Shown here: positions 10,582 through 22,600 of the stretch, in pieces
Numbering within the stretch: the stretch's first letter is position 1
How the letters are laid out: the number at the start of each line of letters is the position of its first letter
Origin: Patiria miniata
Lineage: Eukaryota > Echinodermata > Asteroidea > Valvatida > Asterinidae
DNA length: 64,000 nt
Reading direction: 5' to 3'
Assembly: GCF_015706575.1 (NCBI RefSeq)
Contig: NW_024037051.1
Location: 18,557,153-18,621,152, forward strand
The notes under the pieces: model-generated
Told to the model about the DNA's origin: nothing
Seen by the model: only the letters and a program-made list of their open reading frames with translations
Database searches by the model: none
Program-made: the position numbers and the translations under genes

Positions 10582-12469
10582 CAGTGCTAACACGGCTAGT
10601 CAACAAAATGTGCTTACCCTGTAACCGCAGAATCTTAAGTTACAAAATCTAAGTACCGGTATGTGCGTAAGCCAAAATTTCTCGCTAAACCCGTGAAATA
10701 AACAGTAAGCACAGAATTTTTGGTAACAGAAAGCAGGGATTTTTCCCACTAACAGAACGCAGAGCCATGAAATTGGGCGCTGAACTTGGGATATTCAACA
10801 TGTTAAATACAATAATGTACAAGTAGTGAATATGGTTTGAAAGATCAGGTATAAAAATATACTTTTTAAAATACTATACTATGGGTTGGTTTTTTTTATT
10901 TCATATTTTAGCCCTTACCCTACTAGACCCTCCAACGCATGCCAATATGTGCCTCAAGAAAATCTCCTATGTTTTTTGCATGGCCCTCCAATATCTGCCA
11001 TGTCATTTCAAGGGTAACTGGACAGGCACTCCAATACATGCCACAGAGAACAATGAGAGTCCTCTGATAACAATCAAGTGCCCCCAGCTGGTCAGTATCA
11101 GGCACCCTCCAGGGCCTCCAACTCCTGCCAATTGGAGCCTTCACTGCTACATCATAGTATCCTCCAATAAACTGCAGCTGGAGGGCATTGGCATAACCAA
11201 CTGACATGCAGTAAACTACCCTCAGAGAGTAAGGGTTAGACTGCACTTTAATGATATTCGATGAGATATTTTGAGTCATATTCCTGAAAATAGTTGTGAG
11301 TTGTTTATTGTACATTAATAGTTAAATTTCAACAAGAGTCTTAAAAAATATCTCAGAACTGCCTTTGTTTGTATGCTCTGAGATGACATTTGTTTCCATT
11401 AGTTATTCATTGTAAAAACAAAACCTAAAAATTTTGAATTTCCGATTTCCTTTTAACCATTTCATATCAAGATTATAACGATTAAGTCCAAGCATTTTAT
11501 CTGAGAAATAAATAACTTTATAATTAATGTTATTATTGTCTGTAAAAATCCGATTTTAGAATCGCCCTTTTTGGAAATCAGTTTTGTTTCATTTTCTTTT
11601 GAAAATATGACGACAACAGCCAAAGTTATTTCATCTTTCCATTTAAAAATTGTATGTGAAAATTTATAGGTAAAGATAGATGGAGGTGTATTGTTCATGA
11701 ACATGATTTTGTATATATTAGAAATAGCCCACTTTTCAATTAACAATTTTTAACACAAATGTAAATAACAAACTCAATAAGAAGAATTTAAAAGTGAAGC
11801 TCAAGTGAAGGAAACAATGCAAAAATATCTGAAAACTTACAATTGTTTGGACAGAAGTATCAGTATGTCTTGAATGTTTCAGGGCATTAGTTACAGTCAA
11901 AATGGACAATGGAACAAGAACCTACTTTTCGTCCACTGGTCAGTGCTTCTGTTTATATTCTAATGTAGATTAATTTAGTTTGCGGATGGCCTCAAGTTGG
12001 AACCACAAAAGCCTTTTAGAAGTGATGAATTGTTCACAACCGGTGTTGTAGCTCAGACCTTTCGAGAGCTCACTCATTTTTTATCATTTACATGTATTTC
12101 AATTTTCAGAGATGAAGTTAAGTAAGTCAAATGACTGTGCTGCAGTGCGTCATTATTTTATGAAAGAACGACAAGATATATTTTGTAAGATCAACATTCA
12201 AGTTCAGGTTAAATTTCCTTTTTTGAGAGTCAAAATCTGTTAGAGATTTCTTCAAGATCTTTACAAGATAAATGTTACCATAAAATGTTTATTTTAAACT
12301 CTATGATAAAATTAAAACAATCTAACAAAGCCTGAAAGAACACCATTTTGTCTTTGAGCTTCCGGCCCCCTCCGCGACCCTTCTACGGGCATGCATTTTA
12401 CACGGGATTGCCCTAGCTTTCTCTTGCTATAAGTTGTTTTTTTTCAAAAAGCTTACTTGGATTACAGAT

Positions 12470-12750
12470 TGTTCCATACAGTTATTCCATCTGGCAAACT
12501 GTCATTTAGAAGAAATCAAGAATTGAAGGTGCTTTCCAATGATCAGTCAATTGACTGATTAAGATTTTTGGAAACTGAATCGTGTTTCGTGATCAAAAGG
12601 TTGAGCAAAAGTTGTTTCACTGTTTTCTTGAAAAGGATGGAGCTGAGACTTCAACCGGTTAGGTTTTGAACAGTCGCCCTTTGATTTTGAGTGGTACTAT
12701 TACTGGAATGAACAAAATGCATGATACGCAAGTGATCCTATGTATGCCCA
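12470..12750 (-). repeat. Family-C element, truncated copy
   Basis: Shares the palindromic centre GATCAGTCAATTGACTGATT, TCGTGTTTCGTGATCAAAA, ACTTCAACCGGTTAGG and GAACAAAATGCATG with 741-1126 and 17494-17875. The left end is missing. Confidence 0.6.
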
Positions 12751-13084
12751 AAATAAATAAGGAATTTTTTTAATTGCTGCTTGTGTTTAAATAAATATCA
12801 GGGACTTAATATTATGAGTCTGATGTCATGACAATCTGCTGCATTGTTGATGAAGCCTTTTTTTATTAATGTATTATTAACAATGACAAGTTTGTCTTTA
12901 TAATAGTGTGCGATACCGATACCGAAAATGCTGAAAGATTACTCCCATGTACAAGGCAACCAATATTATAAATGGTAATTTTGTTAGATGTTGAATTGCA
13001 AGATCTTGTAATAAATTATGAGCAAGATTTGTTAAAACAAGAATGTATAATGATTCTGTTGTTCATCTATTGGACGGCATTGCT

Positions 13085-13153
13085 CCAGACCAAAAGATTC
13101 TGACTATTCCTGATGAATGATTCATCCGGAAAAGTCAGAATCTTTTGGTCTGG
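13085..13153. repeat. Perfect 21-bp-arm hairpin
   Basis: CCAGACCAAAAGATTCTGAC at 13085 is mirrored at 13133-13153 around a short self-complementary loop. It may be a small fold-back insertion. Confidence 0.7.
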
Positions 13154-13287
13154 GAACCAGACTACTAACCAATGTGTATCATCACATGGTGGCGCTATTC
13201 AAAGAAAGCAGTTTTGGTATGTAGTAATCGAAGAGCAAGCTTAATCAATCGCTTAACCCAGTTTTTGATTTGTAGTGTAACTTGTAA

Positions 13288-13391
13288 CCCATTAACCCTC
13301 CTGCTATTTAAGCAGTCACGGACAGTCAAAATTCACTTCCACTTCCCCTGCTTTACTTTTAACAAAGGCTAGTCACCAGCAGTCAGATCAT
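13288..13391. repeat. Dispersed repeat, paired with 56490-56588
   Basis: About 100 bp including GACAGTCAAAATTCACTTCC and GGCTAGTCACCAGCAGTCAG, near-identical to 56490-56588, 43 kb away. Confidence 0.7.
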
Positions 13392-13633
13392 ATCTGACTC
13401 GGCCTGTAATTAGTGGATAATCACCGTTGGCCGAGGGAAATAAATTAAATTTAAAAAAAAAAAAATGTCTGGATCCATGGGTGATCAAGGTTTGGTTATA
13501 GGGGGGGGGGGGGGGGGGGGGGGGGGGGGAGTTAGCTGTCAAAAGTGGGTTTAAGCAGCCATATGCGGCCAAAGGGGGGGGGGGCCTGCGGGGCTTCTAA
13601 ACCTCTCCCTTAGATCTGCCACTAACATTTACA

Positions 13634-13965
13634 TAGACTTGATGACAAGTCGTTAGACTATAGTGGTTTATGTCCGTCATCAGCGCCAGAATCCGCATAC
13701 CATGCCACCGCAGTTCATGCAACGTGAGCGCTACAACCATTCATGCAAAAGTCAAGTACATGTACAATGTACTACCGCGCGGCATGGTCAGTCCGTGTAA
13801 TGCAGTACACACATGGGATCGCACACGCATGAGGTCGAAAATGTACGTAGCGTCCCCGCATCTAGGACAGCATGCGGTACGTTGTACCCCCAGCACAGAG
13901 CTTGGCAGTCGCGCGCGGCGGACATGATTAAAACCACTCATTACAGACTTGATTTCAAGTCCAAC
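13634..13965. repeat. GC-rich inverted-repeat element
   Basis: Left TTGATGACAAGTC...AGTGGTTTATGTCCG pairs imperfectly with right GGACATGATTAAAACCACT...GACTTGATTTCAAG. The core is GC- and CpG-rich, unlike its surroundings, and overlapping frames on both strands reflect composition only. Confidence 0.5.
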
Positions 13966-15578
13966 ATATATATACATTGCAAAGTTGTCAGGTTGTGACC
14001 TGAAAATCAAATTTTCCTAATGATGCAGTTTGTCTAGCAAGCCCACTGAGAAATGGAGCATTGAAAAGCAAGGGGGGAAAGAGTGCATGCATGCAGGAGG
14101 ATTTGCTTTGGTTGTACATGTAAAACACATTGCTTGCTACTTGTTACTCATGCACAGCATGGGCTCATAACCTTCAACCACTACCAAAGCAATTCTGAGA
14201 TACGTTGCGGAAGAATTTTGCCTGCTAAGTGACTTTTAGTATCAGGATAACTTTAATAGCCATAAAAAAAAAAATTATGAGTACGACATTTGACCTTAAT
14301 TGCAAGAAAATACATCTGGTACAATGACTTGTTCTATTGTTTGAGCAGATATTTTGGCACAAAATGGTAGCCACTTAGAGACTGCGGGCTGACACATCAG
14401 TTCAAAATCAAAACAGAATATTTGAAGTTTGTCAAATTAATGTTATAAGTTCTGGACTCAAAGATCTCAAAAGAGATTCCTGGATATCAAATTGCACTGG
14501 CAGTTAACTTTTTTCCGCAACGTATCTGGGGAAGAAACATTCCCCCACCCATTTCAGCAAAACAACACAAATAAACACAGCAAACAACAACAAAATAAAA
14601 GCAAGCACATGCAGAGAATACAAGCTGACAGGTATACAAATGAAAGATTTATTGTGAAATCAGAAATAAAAAGAACAATCGACAGAACAGACAATTAGGA
14701 ACGGGGTGGAATAGGGAGAAGTTTACAATTTTGTGCGCTGTGCAACATAACCAAACAATTGTTGTCTGCTGTTCCATATTTGCATATAGCACCCTCGGCT
14801 TTGCCTCAGGTGCTACATGTATGCCTCCCTCAGGTATTAGAAATGGGGCATCCCACATCACAGCAGTCAACAATTGTTAAATATTCACTATTAAAATAAA
14901 ATCAAGTGCAAATTTGTGTTAGAACATGCAGTCAACTAGAGTACAATATATGTGAGTGTAAACATCAAGATAAGGTGAAAAAAAAAACAGGGTTGTTATT
15001 GTTAAGCCTCTACTAACTCCGTGGGACCTGCAGCACATATACACTTTCTTTTTTTCTGTGTGGCCCAAATAACAACCCCTTGATTTTCCATTGAAAGAAA
15101 CACGCTGAAGCATTCTTTTCACAAGAGAGCACGACAGAAAAGCAAAAATTCAGTTGGCCCCTTATTGCTAAACGAAACGGTGAGCACTGTATTTTGAAGC
15201 AAACGTAAGATAAAATATGTCTGGCCACAATTTGTTCTCCCTGGCTATGGACCGTTTCACAGATACCAGGGTAGTGCTATTTTTGTTTTCTCGTGGTAAT
15301 CTTTGGGGGATTTCATTAAAAAAATACGTCCTATAAATAGTATCCTGAGCGTGATGGAACGTATTCTTAATGAAATGCCCCGTGTGATGACCACGTGGCC
15401 ACACAGTTGATTGTGTACATGTAGGCCTAACGAGCACAGAGAGACGTGCAAGATACACTGTAGAGATACAAGAGTTGTACAAAATCAGTTACTGCTCTCT
15501 AGCAGTTCTCCCTGTATGCATTCTGTTACAAGTTACAAGTATATGATTTTAGGCTTTGCATGGTGGAGTATCGACCTT

Positions 15579-15876
15579 ATCATTTCCGTTTGCGGTAACA
15601 CCATGTGGTAATAACTACTGCTTAGAAGATATTTAGTTCTGATAAGAACAGTCCTGCTTCAAGCTTGTCAGGAGACTGTCTCCTGATGATGGCTAGAGCA
15701 GGCTAGTCGAAACGTTGAGACCAACGACAAGTTCTTTTAGAACTTAAAGCAGGACTGTTCTTATCAGAACGAAAATAGCAAAAGTTGATAATAAGCTGGA
15801 CAAGTTCTTTTCCGAACTAAATATCTTCTAAGCAGTAGTTATAACCACACGGTGTTACCGCAAACCGAAACGATAA
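15579..15876. mobile_element. Fold-back element with hammerhead-like motif
   Basis: The left arm (15579-15658), TTTGCGGTAACACC then GTAATAACTACTGCTTAG, mirrors the right arm at 15747-15770 and 15815-15876. The loop carries CTGATGA and GAAAC in hammerhead order. The related hairpin at 33115-33232 shares the GCGGAAACACCATGTG block, and both sit beside a CTCCACCATGCAAAGCC word. A Penelope-like or retrozyme-type origin is inferred. Confidence 0.6.
15667..15716 (+). ncRNA. Candidate hammerhead-ribozyme-like motif
   Basis: GTC at 15667-15669 is followed by a GGAGAC-T-GTCTCC hairpin, CTGATGA at 15683-15689, a GGCTAG/CTAGTC stem, then GAAAC at 15709-15713. The order matches a minimal type I hammerhead with a very short stem III. 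Position 10.1 and the stem I base pair next to the core look imperfect, so activity is doubtful. Confidence 0.35.
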
Positions 15877-16739
15877 AGTTACAAGTAGAAACATTGTGTT
15901 TTTGGCCTGTGCAGCAGGTCCCATGGGTAGCATGGGTACAAAGCTTCAATATACACATGGGTTAATAGAAAATAAATGTTAATATAAAGCCTTTAAAAAA
16001 AAGTCTCCAAAAAAATAGATCCAAGAAGCTCATCAGGCATTGCTGAAGAACTGAAAAGTATAGTGGTGGGAGAAATCGGAGATTTCTAAATCAGGTTATC
16101 CTAATTTTTTTCCGAACTGAATAACGGTAATCTGATTTCACCGAAATTTCCCATCCAGCTCACAGTCATGCACAACAAAAAGTGGCGAGCGAGGTTCCAC
16201 ATGAAATGCCCTCCCAATGACTGGGTATAGTTTGCAGGATTCAATGACCACTTGGCCTTCATAAAAACACTCCAGAGCTGTAACGTTAAAACAATGGATG
16301 GGAACTCTCTGATACGTCGAGTGGGCAGGCTATTCATGTACCAAGAAGACCACTAGCAAGTGAATGCAGTAATTACAATCAGAGACCATAGAGAAAATTG
16401 GGGGATGGTCCAGTTGTGTTCTGTAGCTTGTGTCACAAAAACAGTGAGCTTAATTTCTGTTCAAGGTCGGTTTCGAATATCTGGTTTCTAAAATTGAAAC
16501 TGAATACAAACCGAATATGAAAAATCCGGATTTAAATCCCACCACTATTAGTGTATGAAAAGATTTTTGAATATTAATCTGCAATTCCAATATAAAAAGA
16601 CTGTATATAAATTGTGTCTGTACAATATATTATGTTAATACTTCAGGGTAGTTGGTTGTGGAAAGGAACGGACAATTTAAATAAGAAATGTTCTAAAGCT
16701 GTATTACGCTTTTGGGCCTTAATTCTTTTGTGCAACAAA

Positions 16740-16980
16740 TGTGATGCGATCAAGCTAATAAATGAGTCGTTTGGCGACCTTGGTCATTTTTTTTTTTTTT
16801 TTACAGTTTTTAAAAGAGCACAATCTGAGCATTACTGATGTGAAAACCGCATGCTGAAACCATCTTATGGAAGTCGGAACACCAAGAGGTGTGATTAAGT
16901 GATGCACGTGGCCCTATTTTGGCCTGAATCTCCACATGAAAGTTCCTGACAAACAACTCATTTAGCTTGATCGCATCACA
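16740..16980. mobile_element. Family F inverted-repeat element, copy 1
   Basis: The left terminus TGTGATGCGATCAAGCTAA mirrors the right TTAGCTTGATCGCATCACA. 241 bp, non-coding, similar throughout to 60037-60288. No clear target duplication. Confidence 0.75.
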
Positions 16981-17493
16981 ACTGTAAAAAAAAAAAAAAA
17001 AAAATACCAGCTGAGAATATCCAATAGGAAAAAAAGGAAAACTGTTTCATGACCGAAAGAGAAATTTACTAATTAATGAAACCTAATTAGAAATGTATGA
17101 GTCATAAGATTGTTTTAGCACACATTCTCAAAATATTTACAAATATGCAGCATGAGTTTGAATTGTAATTTCTAGTTCCTGAGAACCAATTTTGTTTTTA
17201 TCATTGCTAATGATCAATACGTAATCTACAGTTTAGATGTTACATATCAGCAATCCAGACTAAAGAATTGTCAATTTCTTTTTCTACGACATAGTTAATA
17301 TTTGATCTAGAGTGGTACTGGACAATGAACTATAAGTATATATTAAAATTACCCGCATATTTGTTGTATGTACAGATCAAAACTTGGATGGCATGATGTG
17401 CACAAATTGACTGTTCGAAAAATGCCTCGTAAAATAACAAATAACAAAGACAGATAAGCAACTTACAAGAGTTGCAGAAATCTTTGAATTTAA

Positions 17494-17875
17494 AGGCATA
17501 ACAGATCATTTGCTTTTCATGCATCTTGTTCGTTTCCAATTATAACACCACTCAAAATCCAAAGGCAAAGGTTCAAATCCTAACCTGTTGCACTTTCAAC
17601 TCAGTGGATATTATACTTTTCGAGAAAACAGTGAAAACCAATGCACAACTTTTTGATCACGAAATACAATTTCGTCAACAACATTCCAAATATCAGTCAA
17701 TTGACTGATTGTTGGGAATGACTTAGATTTTCTGATTTCTTCTAAATGACAGTAAGCCAGACTGAATAATTTTACGGGGTGTTTAAATCCAGTACGATAT
17801 TTCCAAGTATGCTTTTTTTGGTAATGATTCAGTGGGTTATTTTTGGGAAATGAATGCAAATGATCCAAGACACCT
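17494..17875 (+). mobile_element. Family C, best-preserved copy, TTAA-flanked
   Basis: Flanked by TTAA on both sides. The termini AGGCATAACAGATCATTTGC and GCAAATGATCCAAGACACCT are imperfect inverted repeats. The centre is the palindrome ATCAGTCAATTGACTGAT. 382 bp, non-coding. Related in sequence to family B. Confidence 0.7.
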
Positions 17876-18318
17876 TTAAATAAAACATGGTAGTGCAATA
17901 ACATAGCAAACAGGGCCCCATCACCAAAAAAGTCCAGTGGGTAAGATAATACCAAAGGTTTTCATGTCACTTTCTGAACACATAAACGCTTAGTTGCCGA
18001 GTTTTAAATGATAGTTTTTTTCTGCAAATGCAGTTTGAGAGCATGCATATTGATTTCACATGCTGCAAATTCTAATCACCAATTAATTAATTCTAAGACT
18101 ACTGAATACAGCGAAAGCTGTTAAAATTAAGCACACAGGAGTGTATAGCAGTTAAAATCATTGCAAAGAGACGTTTTCGATTGACAATTCTGAACATGCA
18201 AAACATGAAAATGGGTTTGTTGCACACAAACTGTTACCACCATTGCGACTGGACTTTTTGTATGAATAGAAACAGAAAGAACAGCAACAATGTACTACAT
18301 GTAGTAAGCTTTTTTGCA

Positions 18319-18507
18319 GAATTCGCTCTTTTCACACTCCGCCATTGGGCATGCACAGCCTCGATCTGGCAACTTTACACAATACAAATAGCCGGTTCAG
18401 CAATCTGAACCCCGACACGGGAATCACTGAACCGGCTATATTCATTGTGTTAAGTTGCCAGATCACGCTCTACATGCCCATGGCGGACGTGTGAAAAGAG
18501 CGAATTC
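18319..18507. mobile_element. 189-bp fold-back element
   Basis: GAATTCGCTCTTTTCACAC at the left mirrors GTGTGAAAAGAGCGAATTC at the right. A second inner mirror, AGCCGGTTCAG/CTGAACCGGCT, makes almost the whole element one hairpin. Confidence 0.8.
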
Positions 18508-18597
18508 CCCAAACTATGTGGATTGGCTCTGTGCACAAGTACCCCCTCAACGGTAAGAAAGGGAGCGTTTGGGGAGACCACTGGGAGAGACATTTAA

Positions 18598-19098
18598 AGC
18601 TATAGTCCATCATTTGCAGCCATCCGAAAAGTAACTGGCGTAATTACTGTTGAAAAACAAACTTGGTTGAAAGATAGTAAGGGGACTAAACTCCCTGTGA
18701 AATTATTCTTTCTGGGAAGCTGTCATTTTGAAGTAATCAACGAAAGAAGGCATTTCCAACGGTGATTCTTAAGAAGCACCGAAGGAAAATTTAAATTAGT
18801 GGTTCGTTTTGTTATTCAGCGCAGCGCGCACAAGTATTGGAACGACGCACACGCGCGCACGGTTGTTATAATTCGTCGGATCAGTGCGCGACGTCGCGTA
18901 TAGCTGCAATTCAAAACATGATTCAGTAACTTTTGATTTGAAATTGAGATCTTAGAATGCTGTTTTTCTCGGAATGTACAGCTGAAGCTTAGCTGAAACT
19001 TTATCAGGTTAGTTGCTTAGTATCCTTCATTAGATTTTGAACTCTTTTGTTGCTTCAAACGAACAAAATGCACAAATTACAAATGATGGACTGTAGCT
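18598..19098. mobile_element. TTAA family B, copy 1
   Basis: Termini AGCTATAGTCCATCATTTG and CAAATGATGGACTGTAGCT between TTAA sites. 501 bp, non-coding, with a GC-rich centre (GCGCAGCGCGCACAAG). Lies just downstream of the - strand GLUT stop codon. Confidence 0.85.
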
Positions 19099-19485
19099 TT
19101 AAATGCATTGCCTACGACACACGACACTCACACGAAGACATTACAGCTCATTGCACACGTAGAATAAAATTAGCCGTGCTTTGATGTATGTGGAGGAAAC
19201 AGCATTCGCGCGCACATTGTGTCCCTGCCACTGGGACTCTTGAAAGAGATAAAAAAGCACCCTCTCTTGTTTGCGCACAGAGCCCATTTACATGGTTCTT
19301 GGCGCACTTCCAAAGTTAGTACAAAAAGAATGTGATATTGTTTTCCTGCTGAGTGGAGTAAGTTCAAAGATTCAGAAACACTCAAATTAAAAAAAAGCCC
19401 AAGGAGTTACGGTTAAAAGATTCTGGAAGAAGCTGGGTTAGTATCCCCACTTGAGATGTCGGGGAACAAGGGGGAAAGGCATATA

Positions 19486-19692
19486 TTAAATAGCATCTTT
19501 TTCGTTATCATGATAACTTGTGTTACTCACTCCAGCTTCCTCCGCTTGGTAGTGGTCTTTTTTGTCCTTGAACAATGCGCTGATTTCCTCAAAGCTCTTG
19601 TTCTTGGTCTCCGGCACAAAAAAGAAGGTGAAGACGAAGAAGATGACCAGAAGAACGATGAAGATGATGAAGACGTAGTTCTGCAGGGCTTT
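19486..19692 (-). CDS. SLC2A: GLUT gene (-) exon 12: TM12 and C-terminal tail
   Basis: 68 codons plus stop after TTTTACAG. Encodes [30 protein letters not shown] and a hydrophilic tail ending NEKDAI. Confidence 0.95.
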   Translation of the reverse strand, partial: KALQNYVFIIFIVLLVIFFVFTFFFVPETKNKSFEEISALFKDKKDHYQAEEAGVSNTSYHDNEKDAI

Positions 19693-22600
19693 CTGTAAAA
19701 GAAAATACCGGTCACCAGCAAAAATGCCAAATACCATTGAACCAGATTAGATTCAAGTTAAGTTCCCATGTTCAGATTTCTCAAAAATATTATTTGGAAA
19801 AAAAATAATAAATCCTTAACATCTTAGGTTGTCCAAAGACTACATTGTCACTGTTTTGACGAAGTGACACATCTGTGACCTGTTCTGTCAAAATCAGACT
19901 TTTCTGGGCATAAGGTCAAAAATGATTTTTTTTTCATATTGTTAACATATGTTCTTTTTCCTTTTAATAGGTGGTTTAATTTTTGAAACCGGTCATTCCT
20001 GGGCAGAGTTATGCTATTTTGAAGTTCATTGTGTCGAAAAATAGAAAACGGAGAAAATGGCCACGAACGTCACAAAACAGTTATTTCTTTAACTGATATA
20101 CCTTATCAAAATCATCAAAAATAGTATATGTAGAGTTTGAATTAGGGTTTCAAACTTTTATAATATATTTTAGACATGTTCAGGATTACAAATATGCAAA
20201 CATTTGAAAATCGATAAAAATCACCCCACAGCGTTTTTTGGCCCTATCTCAATTTCAACCTCTGCCCAGAAGCGTCTGCTTTTGACAGAACAGGTCACAT
20301 CTGTGCACGCAGATGCAAAACCAAGTTTTGAGAAAATTGCATTTGAAGTTGGTGGGTTTTTTTTCAATTTGCATTTTTGTGTACATTTTTCCCCCAGAAT
20401 TGAAAAATATATAACTGAGACAATAGCCCAGGAGTTAAACAGCCAAAAACAATTCACTCTGTCATGTCTGTTCATAAATCGTGTGTAATTAGAAGATATT
20501 AATTACTAAAGATATCTGTCGCTTTGCCAACACGGAAAATCTACTTCTTCACAAAAATGAGGCATATGTTTGTACACAGCGTGCGCGTATATAAAATGTA
20601 TACACTGTAGTACGCAGATTCGTCACTTCGTCAAAACGCAAATCGTGGAGGCTTTATATTTCAAAATATAGCACACGTGTAAAATCAATGAGACTAAGTG
20701 ACAAACAGAGATTCGTCACTTCGTCAGAATGAAAAACTCAGTGCGTAGCATTTTTAATACTTTGTGTAATTAGAGTAGTTAACGAACGATGGAATGTTGT
20801 GTCTCGGAATTGGTTATCGTGTAAAGGACATCATAAAATGTTAGAATATCAAAAAATCTCAGATTTCTGAAAATCTCGGTTTTGGACGGATTCGTCACTT
20901 CGTCAAAACGGTGACGACATGTATACTTTCCCCAGCATGCCAACTGTGTGTTACCTGTAGGATTGGGAAGAGTAGTCCCACAGCAAAGTTGGCGGTCCAG
21001 TTGACGCAGAACGCGATGCTGATGGCAGCTGGCCTGGGGCCCTGGGAGAACAGCTCGGCCACAATCAGCCAAGGTATGGAACCTGTTGGGAAAATGAATC
21101 AAGTAAATGGTACATTGGGTTTGACCAGCGTGAGAGAAGCTGATCCGATCCCAATTTTATGGCTCTGCTTAAAGCTATAGTCCATCATTTGCAGCCATCC
21201 GAAAAGTAACTGGCGTAATTATTGTTGAAAAACAAACTTGGTTGAAAGATAGTAAGGGAACTAAACTCCCTGTGAAATTATTCTTTCTGGGAAGCTGTCA
21301 TTTTGAAGTAATCAACGAAAGAAGGCATTTCCAACGCTGATTCTTAAGAAGCACCGTAGGAAAATTTAAATTAGTAGTTCGTTTTGTTATTCAGCGCAGC
21401 GCGCACAAGTATTGGAACGACGCACATGCGCACGCGGTTGTTATAATTCGTCGGATCAGTGAGCGACGCCGCGTATAGCTGCAATTCAAAACAATTCAAA
21501 ACATGATTCAGTAACTTTTGATTTGAAATTTAGATCTTAGAATGCTGCTTTTCTCGGAATATGAAGCTGAAGCTTAGCTGAAACTTCATCAGGTTAGTTG
21601 CTCAGTATCCTTCATTAGATTTCGAACACTTTTGTTGCTTCAAACGAACAAAATGCACTAACTACAAATGATGGACTATAGCTTTAAAGTTGCTTTCCCT
21701 GTAGTCTTCAACAAGTTCCTTTTTTCTTTTTTTTAAAACATTTTCAACTTGTAATGTCAGTCAGGTTGGCGTAGCGGTACTTTCCTCACCTTCCACCACT
21801 GTGACCCGGGTTCGATTCCTGCCTGGGCCAATTACGTGGATTGGGTTTTCAGCCTCTACTTGATTCCGTGGGCTTTACCCAGAATATTCTTCTGGGGTTT
21901 TCTTCCCACATCTAAAACTATATTTTCTTCACATTGTCTTCTCTTTTCAGGGCCCCATGGGAGACCAGTGGATTCCACTGAATGGGCTACCCAGTTAAAG
22001 CAATAAATAAATAAATACATAAATAAATAAATAATCCAATAAATAAATAAACATTCCAACCAAAAAACCTAATTTCCCACCCTCCCCCCTTTTTTTTTTT
22101 AAGTCTGCAAACGTCTGAAAAAAAAAGGGTTTGATTTTGGGGACAAACGGATTCTTTTTGCAAGCAGACTGGCTGATTATGGGGAGGAACCAGCTGGCCT
22201 ACCCCAAGGGCGGATCCAGAACACAATTTTTTTTTTTGGAGGGGGGCCCCCCAAAAAGTGGGTCAAATTTTTGGGGGGGATTCTAGATGCTCTGTGGTGC
22301 GATCTGAGGCAATTTCTGACCACTTTAACCAGAATTATTTGTCTTGCAGCCAATAATACCAAAATTTTAAAACAATAATTCAATAACTAAACCGATTTAA
22401 ATAAATAAATCAAAAATTAATGACGAAAACCAGGATAAACACTGAAAAAGAAATACATTTGTAACAATTCATTTGGAAAGCTTATGACATTCCTGGAAAC
22501 TGGATAGGTCGTGAATGGCTTGTGATGATACAACTGCAGGAGTTGGTCACCTTAACCTCAAACTTTCTGACCCTCAAAGACCTTAGAATACGCCCGGTAT

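Larger units (their letters stand above)
8655..19485. other. Intergenic region between the two convergent GLUT genes
   Basis: No coding exon was recognised in 10.8 kb. Apart from the repeats listed separately, it is AT-rich sequence with a GC-rich island near 13670-13930 and homopolymers at 13501-13529 (G). Frames at 10881-11315 on opposite strands mirror a CCCTCCAA...TGCCA repeat and have no family resemblance. Confidence 0.6.

Noticed and set aside
10881..11315. Overlapping open frames on both strands
   Set aside because: Both frames run through a degenerate CCCTCCAA...TGCCA repeat. Neither shows a domain or splice context; being open on both strands is due to composition.
13741..14010. 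GC-rich frames as a gene or CpG-island exon
   Set aside because: The GC-rich block lies between inverted ends and has overlapping frames on both strands with no family signature.
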